This document shows, piece after piece, positions 1-12,513 of a stretch of DNA of 64,000 nucleotides. Below the pieces are notes generated by a model. The model worked only from the letters and a program-made list of their open reading frames with translations, had not been told where the DNA came from and made no database searches. Numbering within the stretch: the first letter of the stretch is position 1; each line of letters opens with the position of its first letter. The position numbers and the translations under genes were made by a program. This stretch comes from Methanogenium organophilum (GTDB lineage Archaea > Halobacteriota > Methanomicrobia > Methanomicrobiales > Methanomicrobiaceae): positions 1 to 64,000 of the forward strand of contig NZ_CP113361.1 in the NCBI RefSeq assembly GCF_026684035.1, given 5' to 3'.

Positions 1-840
1 CCCTCCACGCAACTTTCGTCACCCTTCAGCCTGCCCACGCATGAGATCACTGGGCTTCGGGTCTTATCCTGTCGACTACACGCACGATTAATACGTCGTC
101 CCATGCACGAATGCTACGGACTTGTCGCTTTCGCTTCGGCTTCCCTTACCGGTTAACTCGCCAACAGAATAAACTCTCTGGCCCGTTCTTCAAACCGTAA
201 GTTGTGGACACCGGCAATACATCCCATACTACCGCCTCGCGACGGGTTCTTTCAACGTAAAGATCCTTTCATGCCACAACCACACCTATCACCTATCAGT
301 TTTCAGGCACTTTTTAACCACCTTTCCAGGGTTACTTTTCAAGCTTTCGCTCACGCTACTATTGCGCTATCGGTTTCGAGGAGTATTTAGTTTTGGAGGT
401 TGATGACCCCCAGGTTCATGCGAGAATTCCAACCCGCACTACTCGAGACACTTCCTCACCAAAACATCGGTATGCGTACGGGGCTATCACCCTCTGTGGC
501 AAACCGTTCCAGAATTATTTTCCGCTTCGGATGTTTGGCTAAACGGAAGGCTCACAACACCACATGTCCCCGAAGGGATTCGGTTTGAACTATGTCGTTT
601 TCGATCGCCTTTACTAACGACATCTCGTTTGATTTCTCTTCCTCCCCCTACTGAGATGTTTCAATTCGGGGGGGTTCCCAATCCTTACGGAATCGCTTCC
701 GAAGAAGCAGGAGGTCCCATTAGGGTATCTCCGGATCATAGGTTCCCATGCGCCTACCCGGAGCTTATCGCAGCTTGGCACGCCCTTCATCGGCACTCGA
801 AACCGAGCCATCCACTGACAGGTTTGTATCAGCTATGTCT
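1..840 (-). rRNA. 23S ribosomal RNA, 5' part (continues past the window edge)
   Basis: Read on the minus strand, this stretch has the conserved start of archaeal large-subunit rRNA: GTGGATGGCTCGG, then GATGAAGGGCGTGCCAAG and CTGCGATAAGC. The 5' end near 840 is set by analogy, about 20 nt before the GTGGATGG motif, and is uncertain by roughly 10 nt. Only about the first 840 nt are present; the rest of 23S and any 5S gene lie before position 1. It is third in a 16S / tRNA-Ala / 23S transcript. Short ORFs here are accidental. Confidence 0.96.
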
Positions 841-1013
841 TTTTGATTGTGTCCGTTAAAACTCATTTAACGTCCAATGTGCACACCTTTACACAGCCTC
901 TAAGAGTCTTGTGGACTCTCGGCCCTTCCCCGGAAACTCACGTCTCCGGGTGCATTGGTAGCCTGGTTCTCAGACAATAGATGTCACGAAGGACACATCT
1001 GATTACCAGGCAA
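841..1013 (-). other. Internal transcribed spacer, tRNA-Ala to 23S
   Basis: This is a non-coding transcribed spacer. It holds at least two obvious hairpins: CCCGGA/TCCGGG arms near 934-956 and AGAGTC/GACTCT arms near 902-919. They fit pre-23S processing structure. The partner strand of the pre-23S stem lies outside the window, so this cannot be confirmed here. Confidence 0.7.
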
Positions 1014-1086
1014 TGGACTTAAGGGGATTTGAACCCCTGGCCTCGGCGTTGCAAACGCCGCGCTCTTCCAGCTGAGCTATAAGCCC
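1014..1086 (-). tRNA. tRNA-Ala (anticodon TGC)
   Basis: The minus strand folds into a full cloverleaf. The acceptor pairs GGGCTTA with TAAGTCC (one G-U pair), the discriminator is A, the anticodon loop TTTGCAA gives TGC, and the T arm has GGTTCAAATCC. CCA is not encoded. It lies in the 16S-23S spacer, the usual place for tRNA-Ala in euryarchaeal rRNA operons. Confidence 0.98.
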
Positions 1087-1115
1087 ATATCCTGTTGACA
1101 CCAGCAATTTTACGT

Positions 1116-1137
1116 TCTATTTAATAACCGCATACCC
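1116..1137 (-). other. 3' arm of the pre-16S processing stem
   Basis: The precursor RNA here contains GCGGTTATTAAATAGA just after the 16S 3' end. It pairs with the leader arm at 2690-2713 (TCTATTTAGTAACCGC), 16 of 16 positions with one G-U pair. Such stems around 16S are cut by the archaeal splicing endonuclease at a bulge-helix-bulge. The pairing is seen directly; the processing role is family knowledge. Confidence 0.8.
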
Positions 1138-1145
1138 AGTTCTTT

Positions 1146-2613
<1,468 letters not shown>

Positions 2614-2689
2614 TAATTTCTTGAAGTAGGCAAACTGATACCTCAGTTTTGCTTTTCAAAGCACACTTATGTTCGACTTATTTTTTAAA

Positions 2690-2713
2690 GGATATTAGCG
2701 GTTACTAAATAGA
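2690..2713 (-). other. 5' arm of the pre-16S processing stem
   Basis: The leader RNA contains TCTATTTAGTAACCGC, complementary to the sequence just downstream of 16S at 1116-1137. Together they form the long helix that brings the ends of 16S together for endonuclease cutting. Confidence 0.8.
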
Positions 2714-3253
2714 TTTCCGCATTGCCAGTGCCAACGTCAGAACCGACACTCCCATCCGAGTGGTTTCGGTTCCCCATCAAAATCTTGGACTTCAATATTA
2801 GCGGCAAGAGGTGATAAACCCTCGCATTTCCCTCCGAAGTCCCGAAGACAGACCTCTGCACCGACCCGAAACGGTTCGGGCATGTACAAAGATCATATTT
2901 CTATGGTATCTGTATGCCTGCAGAGCAAACAAAGGCAGTATAGCCCCCGATTGTCACAGTCATTCGACCTAACTAAGTGGTAACTACCACACTATAATGA
3001 TTGTTATTTGCATCTAAAATCATTTAGGAGAAAAAAAGAAAATTCACATTATCAACTATACAAATCTAAGAACAAATTGAATCTGTTTTATCCATTAGAA
3101 TGAAATTATTGACCAGATATTCAGAATTGTACAGGATTATTTTTTGTCTACAGAAAAATCATTGTCACCAATACAAAATCAAATCAATCATTGAATTAAA
3201 GGGACAAATGAAATATTGTTAATAATTGCTTGAAATTTAAAAATACAGGACAA
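2714..3253 (-). promoter_or_regulatory. rRNA operon leader and promoter region; otherwise no gene
   Basis: There are about 270 nt of moderately GC-rich, hairpin-prone sequence (for example arms CCCGAA/TTCGGG at 2865-2880), then AT-rich DNA from about 2980 to 3253. A TATA-like ATTATAGTG on the minus strand at 2990-2998 could start the rRNA transcript, which would give a leader of about 350 nt before 16S. I compared the structured part with 5S, SRP and RNase P RNA motifs from memory and found no match. I see nothing in 3010-3253. Confidence 0.5.
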
Positions 3254-3988
3254 TTATTCATCGAATGCCTCTGCGCGCCATGTATCAATGTAAATATCTC
3301 CAAAAAATTCCTCCTGCCATATCATCAGTTTGCCTTCAAGCATCAAAAATAATAACGGGAGATAGACCACGCGGTAATCCTTATTCATCTCAGAACTCAG
3401 AGAGGAAAGTGTGACAGTTTTATCCCGTTTTGCCATCCTCTCAAAACAGGAATGTACAGATACTGTCAAATCCTGAAGATCTTCCTCATGGGCCACAGAA
3501 ACAATATCCCCGGCATCAAATACCACATCCGGAAACGCCCGCTTTTTGCGGGTACGCCGACGTTCCATTTTTTCAGCAGTCTTCAGTTCCTTGATGAGTT
3601 CATATAATGTGACAGGACTCTTTCGTTTCCCTTTTCTGCCAATTCTCCGCTTAATCTCTCGTTCAAGCTTTTCAATTGGTTCAGATATATCATCAAATGA
3701 AAAATCGATCCCGGCATCAAAATCATCAGTCAGATCAAACGATTCTTCAATGAAATCAGGTTCATCATCTTCAGTTTCTTCAAGATACTCTGATTTCATT
3801 CTCAGAAGAAGAGAGGCAAAAAAAAGAGTTCTTCCAGAAATCCTCAGATCCAGAGCCTTCATCCGTTCAAGCTCACCCAGAAACCGATCCGTCACCTCGA
3901 CAATATCAATGTTCCAGGGATCAATTTCCCCGGACTCAGCCATAGATACCAGAATCTCAACCGGCTCCTCATGCATTGCTTTTGACAC
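3254..3988 (-). CDS. scpA: Segregation and condensation protein A (kleisin ScpA)
   Basis: This 244-residue protein has the kleisin N-terminal pattern EEPVEILVSMAESGEIDPWNI..., which binds the Smc neck, then an acidic linker and a C-terminal winged-helix region that would close the Smc ring at the head. Known role: the non-Smc subunit of archaeal and bacterial condensin, acting on chromosome compaction and segregation. Its start overlaps the smc stop by 20 nt on the same strand, so the two are translated together. No scpB is in the window. Length and order (smc then scpA) are normal for euryarchaea. Confidence 0.93.
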   Translation of the reverse strand: MSKAMHEEPVEILVSMAESGEIDPWNIDIVEVTDRFLGELERMKALDLRISGRTLFFASLLLRMKSEYLEETEDDEPDFIEESFDLTDDFDAGIDFSFDDISEPIEKLEREIKRRIGRKGKRKSPVTLYELIKELKTAEKMERRRTRKKRAFPDVVFDAGDIVSVAHEEDLQDLTVSVHSCFERMAKRDKTVTLSSLSSEMNKDYRVVYLPLLFLMLEGKLMIWQEEFFGDIYIDTWRAEAFDE

Positions 3989-6900
3989 CGGTCACATACG
4001 TTGATTTGTCTGGCCTTGCAGTAACGCCGATAATACGATCTGCCCGTTCAATTGTTGGTTTACGAAGTGAGACACAGATAGACTGTGCACCAGTTGATAA
4101 TTCCTGGATCATTGTTGAAACACGTTCCACATTAGAACCATCCAGCATCATGTCAATTTCGTCCAGTGCATAAAACGGAGCGGGCATGTACTGCTGAATG
4201 GAAAATATAAACGAAAGTGTTGTCAGCGATTTCTCCCCTCCGGAAAGTGAATTAAGAAGGTGCACCTTTTTCCCCTGCGGTTGCACAGCGAACGTCATCC
4301 CCCCTGCAAACGGGTCATCCTCATTATCAAGAACAAGCTGACCGGAACCCCGTGTCAACTCTGCAAAAATTCTCCTGAAATTGGTATCAATTGCCGTATA
4401 CGCTTCCATGAACGCATCATACTTCATCTTCGCATAATGGTCAATACGCTCAATCAGGAGAGTGCGTTCATTTGAGAGGACCTCTTTTTTCTCTGTCCGC
4501 TCGTGGACGCGTTTATCAACGCGATCATACTCTTCAATTGCAAGCATATTTACAGCACCAATTCTCTTCATAGCCCTTTCAGCAGAATCAATACCCCTCT
4601 CAATCTCCTGAAGAGTCATATCCGTCTCACGATCCCCAACCTCCTGTTTAAGAGACGCAATTTCCTGAAGAACAGCAATCTTTCGTTCATTCAATGAAGA
4701 TATCTGTAATCTGATCTTTTCTATCTCGGTATCAATTTCAAGAATCCGGCGTTCCACGGCATGAAGATCATCAGACAGGCGATCATGCTCTTTCTGAAGA
4801 CCACTAATCTCATCAGAAAATGATTGCTTTCTCTGTTCAAGCATATCTATTTCGCCGTTTTTCTCGGAAATCTCGAGGTTTGCATTATTATTTTCATCAT
4901 CGATGAAAGCATTCCTCTTTTCAATACCTTCACGCTGACCAGTAAATTCATCGAGACGATTTCTAAAGTGCTGACGCTCAAGTTGCTTGTCGTGAATATC
5001 CGCCTCCTTATTCTTGAGCCGTCGCTCAAGATCAGAACATTCACGTGAAAGACGTTCCCGTTCCTCCGACAGAGCAGGAATATTCGTTGCATTCAGCCGG
5101 GTTTTCAATTCCTCAATATCGCGTGCAACCTGAGTGATCTGAGCATTTTTCTCCTCGATTTCCTGCTCAATTTCTGCCAGTCCACGTCCGCCCTCTTTTG
5201 ATTCATCCGATGGATCCTGCTGTGAATGAATAATTCCATCGAGTTCTTCACTCAATGATGCGATTCTGTTTTGATATTCATCATACAGCATATGATAGCG
5301 GGCAAGTTCATCGTCCGCAGCACTGCGCTCACGCCGTGCGGATTCGGCCTCATCAGAATATCTGGAAACAGCCGCTTCAATATCATTATATTCGGATCGC
5401 AGACCAAGAAGCTCCCCTTCTAATTTTTGAATTTCCTCACCAACTGCAACGCCAAACCCTCCGGACCGCTGTTTCCTCGATCCACCGGTCATGGCACCAC
5501 CCTTCTCCAGGAGTTCTCCCTCCAGAGTGACCATCCGATACGAACCAATCATCCGTCGCGCATTTTCAAGATGGTCGACAAGCACTGTCCCGGAAAATAC
5601 CTGTCTGAATACAGGTTCAAACAGAGGATCAAAATCAAGAAGATTCTCAGCATAATCGATAACAGCAGACGATGACCTCTTCAGTGGCGGCAGCGACTGC
5701 CGCTTCAGTTTATTGAGGGGCAGAAAAGTCATCCTGCCCAAACGGTTTTCCTTCAGGAACGAAATGGCAGACGATGCAACAGCATCCGTTTCCACAACAA
5801 CATAGTTAAGGCGCCCGCCAGCAGCGATATCAAGTGCAGTGGCATACTCGGGAGGCGCTTTACCCAGTTGTGCAACAGTGCCATATACGCCATCCATCCC
5901 AAGAATGGCTTCAAGAGCGCGGCCACCTGCACCCCCCGCCGCCTGTTGTTGCGCCTCCATGCGCATAATTTCCCGTTCTTTTGACTGAATATCTCTGCGC
6001 AGCCTTTCCTGTGCAGACCGGTTCTTCATCAGAAGAGCTTCTGTCCGTGCGATCCGTTCCTGAACAGCTGATTTCTGAGAATCAATTTTTTTAATAAGAG
6101 ATTCGTATTGACTGCACTGGTTCTCTTTATCATACTGTTCACTTTTTATCTGCTCGACCCTTCTGTTCAGGCGCTCATTTTCTGATGTCCGGAACCGGCT
6201 CCGCTCAATCATCCGATCCCGTTCCCCTATCAGATCAGAACGTGCCTCCTTTAATTCACCAACAGAAGTCTGGTACGCAAACAACTGGTCGCGGGCATCT
6301 GAGACTTCTCCACTCTCTGCAGAAAGAGACGCTTCTATTTTTTCACGTTCCCCTTGCAAACGGGAAAGGTCCATATTAAGATTCGAGCGATCTATTGAAA
6401 GATCACGAATTTCATCAGAGCGTTCTTTTATACTCGTTTCAGCCCGTTTTGAATTTGTATAAATCGACTGAAGCGTCTCCAGATTTTCTTTCTTCTCAAT
6501 ATTATTGCGCTCAATAGACTCGGTCAGTGAACGTATGTTTCCTTTGGCAGACTCAATACTTTCAAGGATTTCTAAATATTCACGACCCGTCTTTCGGTTA
6601 ATCTCTTCAGATATTTCAGAGATTTTCTTTTGTATCTCTTCAGCATCACCTATCGCAAGACCCCTGCGTTCCCCCGTCTGCCCCAACTCATTCTCATGAC
6701 TACAGACAATCTCATTTAAAGAAACCAATTCACGATTACGTTCATTGAGAAGAGCAGCAGAGCGACAACCCCTGAGTTCATCCAGTTTCTCCTGCAATTC
6801 CCGATAACGAATTGCCTGTTCCCGTTCTGTCTCAAGTTCGCTCAGTCTGCGAATTAATTCGGTGAGAACCAGTTCTTCACGCTCAATCCTCTCACGGACA

Positions 6901-7415
6901 ACCTCAAGTTCACCAAGGGCCTGATCTTTTTTCTTATCAAACTCTGAAACACCAGCGATTTCGTCAATGATCTTTCTCCGCTCATTGTCGGTCATCTCAG
7001 TGATACGCGTGACATCCCCCTGCATAACAACGTTGTATCCTTCTGCTTTTATCCCATATTTCGCAAGGAATTCAACGATTTCTCCCTGTTTGCAGAGCCG
7101 ATCGTTCAGATAATTATAACTGTAATATCCATGTGCCGTCTTTTTGATTCGTCTGCGGATTTTTGTATCATCTGAAAAAGTAATTGCTACTTCAGCAGTA
7201 TTTTTTCCGGTATTAACGTTAAGAAGATCCGTCAGTTTCTCAGCCCGAAGCCCCCGTGCACTCGACAGTGCAAGACAGAAAAGGATACTGTCAATTATAT
7301 TGCTTTTACCTGAACCATTCGGTCCGGATATGACAGTAAAACCCTCAAAAAAGGGAATTTTGGTTTTTCGCCCAAATGACTTGAAATTATCAATTTCAAG
7401 TTCAGTTATATACAA
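3969..7415 (-). CDS. smc: Chromosome segregation ATPase Smc
   Basis: This 1148-residue protein has the full Smc layout. The Walker A GPNGSGKS is at residues 31-38. A long coiled coil follows, then a hinge around residues 510-650 rich in glycine (GGAGGRALEAI...), a second coiled coil, the ABC signature LSGGEK and the Walker B region YALDEID near the C-terminus. Smc dimers form the ATP-driven ring that extrudes and holds DNA loops. It lies between a coiled-coil gene (16 nt upstream) and scpA (20-nt overlap), so the three probably form one operon read from about 8063. Length and motifs are intact. Confidence 0.97.
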   Translation of the reverse strand: MYITELEIDNFKSFGRKTKIPFFEGFTVISGPNGSGKSNIIDSILFCLALSSARGLRAEKLTDLLNVNTGKNTAEVAITFSDDTKIRRRIKKTAHGYYSYNYLNDRLCKQGEIVEFLAKYGIKAEGYNVVMQGDVTRITEMTDNERRKIIDEIAGVSEFDKKKDQALGELEVVRERIEREELVLTELIRRLSELETEREQAIRYRELQEKLDELRGCRSAALLNERNRELVSLNEIVCSHENELGQTGERRGLAIGDAEEIQKKISEISEEINRKTGREYLEILESIESAKGNIRSLTESIERNNIEKKENLETLQSIYTNSKRAETSIKERSDEIRDLSIDRSNLNMDLSRLQGEREKIEASLSAESGEVSDARDQLFAYQTSVGELKEARSDLIGERDRMIERSRFRTSENERLNRRVEQIKSEQYDKENQCSQYESLIKKIDSQKSAVQERIARTEALLMKNRSAQERLRRDIQSKEREIMRMEAQQQAAGGAGGRALEAILGMDGVYGTVAQLGKAPPEYATALDIAAGGRLNYVVVETDAVASSAISFLKENRLGRMTFLPLNKLKRQSLPPLKRSSSAVIDYAENLLDFDPLFEPVFRQVFSGTVLVDHLENARRMIGSYRMVTLEGELLEKGGAMTGGSRKQRSGGFGVAVGEEIQKLEGELLGLRSEYNDIEAAVSRYSDEAESARRERSAADDELARYHMLYDEYQNRIASLSEELDGIIHSQQDPSDESKEGGRGLAEIEQEIEEKNAQITQVARDIEELKTRLNATNIPALSEERERLSRECSDLERRLKNKEADIHDKQLERQHFRNRLDEFTGQREGIEKRNAFIDDENNNANLEISEKNGEIDMLEQRKQSFSDEISGLQKEHDRLSDDLHAVERRILEIDTEIEKIRLQISSLNERKIAVLQEIASLKQEVGDRETDMTLQEIERGIDSAERAMKRIGAVNMLAIEEYDRVDKRVHERTEKKEVLSNERTLLIERIDHYAKMKYDAFMEAYTAIDTNFRRIFAELTRGSGQLVLDNEDDPFAGGMTFAVQPQGKKVHLLNSLSGGEKSLTTLSFIFSIQQYMPAPFYALDEIDMMLDGSNVERVSTMIQELSTGAQSICVSLRKPTIERADRIIGVTARPDKSTYVTGVKSNA

Positions 7416-7430
7416 TTAAGAGACTCCCAA

Positions 7431-8063
7431 CTATTTCTTCTTTATTTCGACAGTGTCATCTTCATCTGCATAGATGAGCGGCTTCTTTTCTTCTTTGCCA
7501 CGATATTCACGATTTGCCTTTGTCTGATACATCTTTGCGGGACGGTTTCCGGCAACGATCAGATCATCATGATTCATTCGCGGCTCTTCAGCCAGCGTAC
7601 CATCGGGCTGCATAATGGTTGCAGTACCCGTTTCCGGTTCTGCAGGCGCACGGGCAGGCTGCTTGTTTGCAGGTTGTGGAGATGCTTCAGGGCGTTTCAC
7701 CATCTTTTCAGGTGCAGGGCGCGCACGGCGAATCTCAGGTTTTGGTTTTAGCTCTTCCTTCCCCTCAAGGACTTTCCCAAATTTTCTCACCTCGGCCTTG
7801 AGATCAAGAAGTTCCTCTGTCAGTCCCTTCACCATCCCTTCCAGTTCATTAATCCGTGTGTCCCGGGGTGCGACCTGATTATTACTGGCTGCAAGCTTTT
7901 TAATCATCTCTTCCAGTTCATCGACCCGGCGGGCAAAATCTTCTCTGATTCCGGGATCCATCCTGCCAGAACCATCTTCATTTTCTCTGAGCATCTCAAT
8001 CTCCCTGTCCTTCTCTTCAATAATATGCTTAAGCCGGTTTATTTCCCGCTGATTCTGTGCCAT
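7431..8063 (-). CDS. Coiled-coil protein of unknown function upstream of smc
   Basis: This 210-residue protein is not a family I recognise. Residues 1-30 and about 45-110 are heptad-rich, charged coiled coil (INRLKHIIEEKDREIEMLREN...). Residues 110-160 are low-complexity Pro/Ala/Lys. The C-terminus (MYQTKANREYRGKEEKKPLIYADEDDTVEIKKK) is basic then acidic. It has no signal peptide or membrane segment. It sits 16 nt before smc on the same strand and would be the first gene of the condensin operon, which suggests, but does not show, a chromosome-related or regulatory role. Confidence 0.75.
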   Translation of the reverse strand: MAQNQREINRLKHIIEEKDREIEMLRENEDGSGRMDPGIREDFARRVDELEEMIKKLAASNNQVAPRDTRINELEGMVKGLTEELLDLKAEVRKFGKVLEGKEELKPKPEIRRARPAPEKMVKRPEASPQPANKQPARAPAEPETGTATIMQPDGTLAEEPRMNHDDLIVAGNRPAKMYQTKANREYRGKEEKKPLIYADEDDTVEIKKK

Positions 8064-8193
8064 CGAACCTCTCCCAAGTGAATCATTTCACAGATAATCT
8101 AATAATTCTTATGTTATGTCATGTATGAAAGTGTTTCCGGGAAATACGGCGGAAACGTGATGAATTCCCGGTGGAAGGACATCATCGTAACAA

Positions 8194-8201
8194 CATATAT
8201 A
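8194..8201 (+). promoter_or_regulatory. TATA box of the glyA operon
   Basis: CATATATA is centred about 30 nt before the glyA ATG at 8228. With the usual archaeal spacing of about 25-27 nt, transcription would start within a few bases of the start codon. No Shine-Dalgarno lies before the ATG, which fits a leaderless or nearly leaderless mRNA. Confidence 0.65.
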
Positions 8202-8227
8202 CTCTTTTCAGTTCAACATTTCTCCAT

Positions 8228-9468
<1,241 letters not shown>

Positions 9469-9475
<7 letters not shown>

Positions 9476-10302
9476 TTGATGGAAAAAAAGTTTCACAGGA
9501 TCGTCTTGAGATCCTAAAACGTGAAATACAGGAATCAGGACTCTCACCAGGGCTTGCAACGGTGATCGTTGGTGAGGATCCTGCTTCACAGATGTATGTC
9601 CGGATGAAACACAAGGCGTGTGATGCAGTAGGCATCCGTTCTGTTGGTGTTGTCCTTCAGGCAGACGTAACAACAGAAGAAGTGATTAAACACGTTCAGT
9701 CGCTCAACGAAGATACGTCTGTAGACGGCATTCTTGTCCAGCTTCCCCTCCCCGATCACATTGATACAGAAGCGGTCATCGAAGCAGTGTCTCCCGAAAA
9801 AGACGTGGACGGATTTCATCCTGAAAATATCGGAGCACTCTTCTCAGGACGCCCTACGTTTGTGCCATGCACACCCGGCGGTATCATGACACTGCTCGAT
9901 GTCTATGACATTGACCCAAAAGGAATGAATGCAGTGGTCATCGGCAGAAGTGTTGATGTTGGACGGCCAATGGCCGCCCTGCTCTTAAACGCTGACGCAA
10001 CGGTCACCATCTGTCACTCAAAGACGAAGGATCTCCCGGAAGTGATAAAGCGGGCAGACCTTATTGTCAGTGCAATCGGCAGGGCGCACTTCATCACAAA
10101 AGAGATGGTTTCCCCGGGAGCAATCGTCATTGACGTCGGTATCAACCAGGACGAAAATGGGAAGCTCTGCGGCGATGTCGACTTTGATACTGTCAGCACC
10201 ATTGCATCGGCAATCACCCCGGTTCCCGGCGGTGTTGGCCCGATGACCATCGCAACGCTGATGGAAAACACCTTTGAATCAGCCAAAAAACATTCATGCT
10301 GA
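9469..10302 (+). CDS. folD: Bifunctional methylene-tetrahydrofolate dehydrogenase / methenyl cyclohydrolase
   Basis: This 277-residue protein of normal FolD length has the catalytic and substrate motifs [37 protein letters not shown], the nucleotide-binding segment [18 protein letters not shown] and the C-terminal [13 protein letters not shown]. It oxidises methylene-H4F to methenyl-H4F and hydrolyses it to formyl-H4F. The ATG overlaps the glyA stop, and its own end overlaps the next gene by 7 nt. Its presence with glyA suggests a folate-type C1 carrier is used for biosynthesis in parallel with the methanopterin of methanogenesis; that is inference. Confidence 0.95.
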
Positions 10303-11102
10303 CCTGCAGAATCGGAAATATACACATCGGAACGAACAGCCCAGTGCGGCTTATGGCTGTCATGAATGCCAGCCCCGAATCCTTTTTTTCCAAATCGTTC
10401 GTTCCGCCCGAATCAATCGTGACCACTGCCCAGAGATTTGTTGATGACGGCGCAGACATCATTGATATCGGTGCACGCAGCACCGCACCCAATTCGCCTG
10501 TAATTCCCCTGTCCACCGAGACAAAACGGGTAACAGAGACCCTTCGCCAGATTGAGGGAATGGGGATCCCCATCTCACTTGACACCATGTATCCCGAGGT
10601 GCTGGATGCAGCACTCCGGTACGATATTGCAGCAATAAATGACATCCACGGACTCAGCAGCCCGGAATATGCCAAAATTGCCGCTGATTCCGGACTACCG
10701 GTGATCGCCATGGCATCTGTTGACGCCCCTGGCGACGTGAAGGGTGTGGAAGAGACGGCATTCGCCCTCTCCTTAGTCGTTTCGCGGGCAGCGCACTACG
10801 GCATAGAAGACCTGATCCTTGATCCGGCCATCGGCAAATGGACGGCGGAATGGGAACCGGAAGACGACTGGGAACTCTGTCGCCATTTTTCAGAATTTCT
10901 GGACTTTGACCGGCCCCTTCTTGCAGCGGTATCACGAAAGACATTTATCGGCGATTTGACCGGAAGAACCCGTCCGGAAGACAGACTTGCAGGGACTCTT
11001 GCGGTAACCTGTTCCCTCATGGACAGGGGGGCGTCACTCATCCGTGCACATGATGTCCGCGAGACCGCAGATATTATCCGTGTGCACCAGAAACTCAAAT
11101 AG
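10296..11102 (+). CDS. Dihydropteroate-synthase-like protein (pterin-binding TIM barrel)
   Basis: This 268-residue protein has the DHPS motifs [13 protein letters not shown], a [12 protein letters not shown] loop and the C-terminal [10 protein letters not shown]...[13 protein letters not shown]. Archaeal members of this family have been connected with joining the pterin to the arylamine part of tetrahydromethanopterin rather than to p-aminobenzoate; which it does here cannot be read from sequence. It is third in the glyA-folD operon (7-nt overlap) and precedes cofE, so the operon groups makers and users of C1 and hydride carriers. It looks intact. Confidence 0.85.
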   Translation: MLTCRIGNIHIGTNSPVRLMAVMNASPESFFSKSFVPPESIVTTAQRFVDDGADIIDIGARSTAPNSPVIPLSTETKRVTETLRQIEGMGIPISLDTMYPEVLDAALRYDIAAINDIHGLSSPEYAKIAADSGLPVIAMASVDAPGDVKGVEETAFALSLVVSRAAHYGIEDLILDPAIGKWTAEWEPEDDWELCRHFSEFLDFDRPLLAAVSRKTFIGDLTGRTRPEDRLAGTLAVTCSLMDRGASLIRAHDVRETADIIRVHQKLK

Positions 11103-11117
11103 ACGGAATCTGATCCC

Positions 11118-11900
11118 ATGAATATACAATTTACCGTGACAGGTCTCAAAACAGGCATCATTGTACCGGGCGACGACATCACAGAGATCCTCCTGAAATC
11201 ACTCCGGGATACTGGTCTTACACTACAGGACGGCGATGTGATGGTCATCGCGGAGAATGCTGTTGCAACCGCTGAAGGAGCGCTTGTAACGCTCTCAGAG
11301 AACACACCGTCACCAAAAGCCCTGCAATACGCAGATACCTATGGGATGAACCCGCATCTCGCAGAAGCAGTCATTCAGGAGAGTGACACGGTAATCGGCG
11401 GCATCCCGGGATTCCTCCTCTGCATGAAGAACGGAACGCTTCTCCCGAATGCAGGAATTGACGGCTCAAATGCCCCCGAGGGCACCGTGGTATGCCTGCC
11501 CCGCGACCCCAATAAAAGTGCTGAATCAATTCGCGACAGAATCCACGAAATGACCGGGTGCACACCCATCATCATCATCGCGGATTCACGGACCCATGCG
11601 ATGCGTCTGGGATGCAGCGGTGTTGCCATCGGATGTGCCGGGACGCAGGCGGTGGTCGATGAGGTAGGGAAAGAAGACCTCTTCGGACGCGAACTTGAGG
11701 TAACCAAAAAAGCAGTTGCAGACAACCTTGCATCTGCTGCAGAACTGGTCATGGGCGAAGCAGGCGAATCAGTACCTGCCGCCATTATTCAGGGCTTATC
11801 TCTTCCGATGGAGGAAATATCCGGAATACCGGATATTGCAGCAGAAGAGTGTCTATTCATGGGCGCTGCGCTGAATGCCAACCCTGCCATGTTCAAGTGA
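11118..11900 (+). CDS. cofE: Coenzyme F420-0:L-glutamate ligase
   Basis: This 260-residue protein adds glutamates to F420-0 in a GTP-dependent step, giving the polyglutamylated hydride carrier of methanogenesis. Characteristic segments are the N-terminal VTGLKTGIIVPGDDI, GDVMVIAENAVATAEGALV, the central NAGIDGSNAPEGTV, and IADSRTHAMRLGCSGVAIGCAG. It is 15 nt after the DHPS-like gene on the same strand. Its last 48 nt overlap the 3' end of the convergent cofC, so two F420 genes meet tail to tail. Confidence 0.95.
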   Translation: MNIQFTVTGLKTGIIVPGDDITEILLKSLRDTGLTLQDGDVMVIAENAVATAEGALVTLSENTPSPKALQYADTYGMNPHLAEAVIQESDTVIGGIPGFLLCMKNGTLLPNAGIDGSNAPEGTVVCLPRDPNKSAESIRDRIHEMTGCTPIIIIADSRTHAMRLGCSGVAIGCAGTQAVVDEVGKEDLFGRELEVTKKAVADNLASAAELVMGEAGESVPAAIIQGLSLPMEEISGIPDIAAEECLFMGAALNANPAMFK

Positions 11901-12497
11901 GAGCTGAATCCCGATTTCCTGTAGAAAACAACGGGATCGCCCCATACCGTGGATCAGAATTTCAACCAGATCCTCTTTTTCATCTATGTCTGTTGACATA
12001 AAAAACGAATCAATGACCTCATAACTCAATCCGGCATCCTCTGCAATCCGTACATGGTCACAGAACGATGCACCGTAATAATCCACCCGGAATTCCTGTG
12101 GCTTTCTGACGTATAGAACATTTGTTCCTCCACCACGCCCGGGCACAATACCAACATCCGCAGTGCATGACAAAAGGCGCTGTATAGCATCCGGCGTAAC
12201 CAGAGGGAGATCTGACATGATTATGAGAACAGGCATCTTCTGCCGGGAAAGATATGCATTCAGTGCCTCATTAAGATCCCGTGTGTCAATCTGTGTCGTG
12301 ACATCACCATACTCAAACGGAACCGTAGAAAGAATACATGGTGAACATCCTGCCGTGTGGAGAACAGAAATGACATCCCCAAGCATGGCACGGGCAAATG
12401 ACTCCCGTTCCTCCTGATCCATTACTCCGGAAAGACGGGTTTTTGGATTTATGGGTCTGAATGGAATAATTGCATGAATCTTTGGGGATTCAGACAT
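11853..12497 (-). CDS. cofC: 2-phospho-L-lactate guanylyltransferase
   Basis: This 214-residue nucleotidyltransferase activates the phospholactate-type precursor with GTP for F420 side-chain synthesis. It shows the N-terminal signature IHAIIPFRPINPKTRLSGVM, the metal-binding region PVLIIMSDLPLV and PGRGGGTNVLYVR. The start at 12497 (MSESPK) fits the family and follows AGGTTTTTT; a further in-frame ATG at 12560 would add 21 residues that overlap the upstream gene. It converges on cofE with a 48-nt overlap. It appears complete. Confidence 0.93.
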   Translation of the reverse strand: MSESPKIHAIIPFRPINPKTRLSGVMDQEERESFARAMLGDVISVLHTAGCSPCILSTVPFEYGDVTTQIDTRDLNEALNAYLSRQKMPVLIIMSDLPLVTPDAIQRLLSCTADVGIVPGRGGGTNVLYVRKPQEFRVDYYGASFCDHVRIAEDAGLSYEVIDSFFMSTDIDEKEDLVEILIHGMGRSRCFLQEIGIQLSLEHGRVGIQRSAHE

Positions 12498-12513
12498 AAA
12501 AAAACCTAAAAAA

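Noticed and set aside
2714-2990. 5S, SRP or RNase P RNA gene before 16S
   Set aside because: None of the conserved motifs I know for these RNAs is present on either strand; treated as leader.
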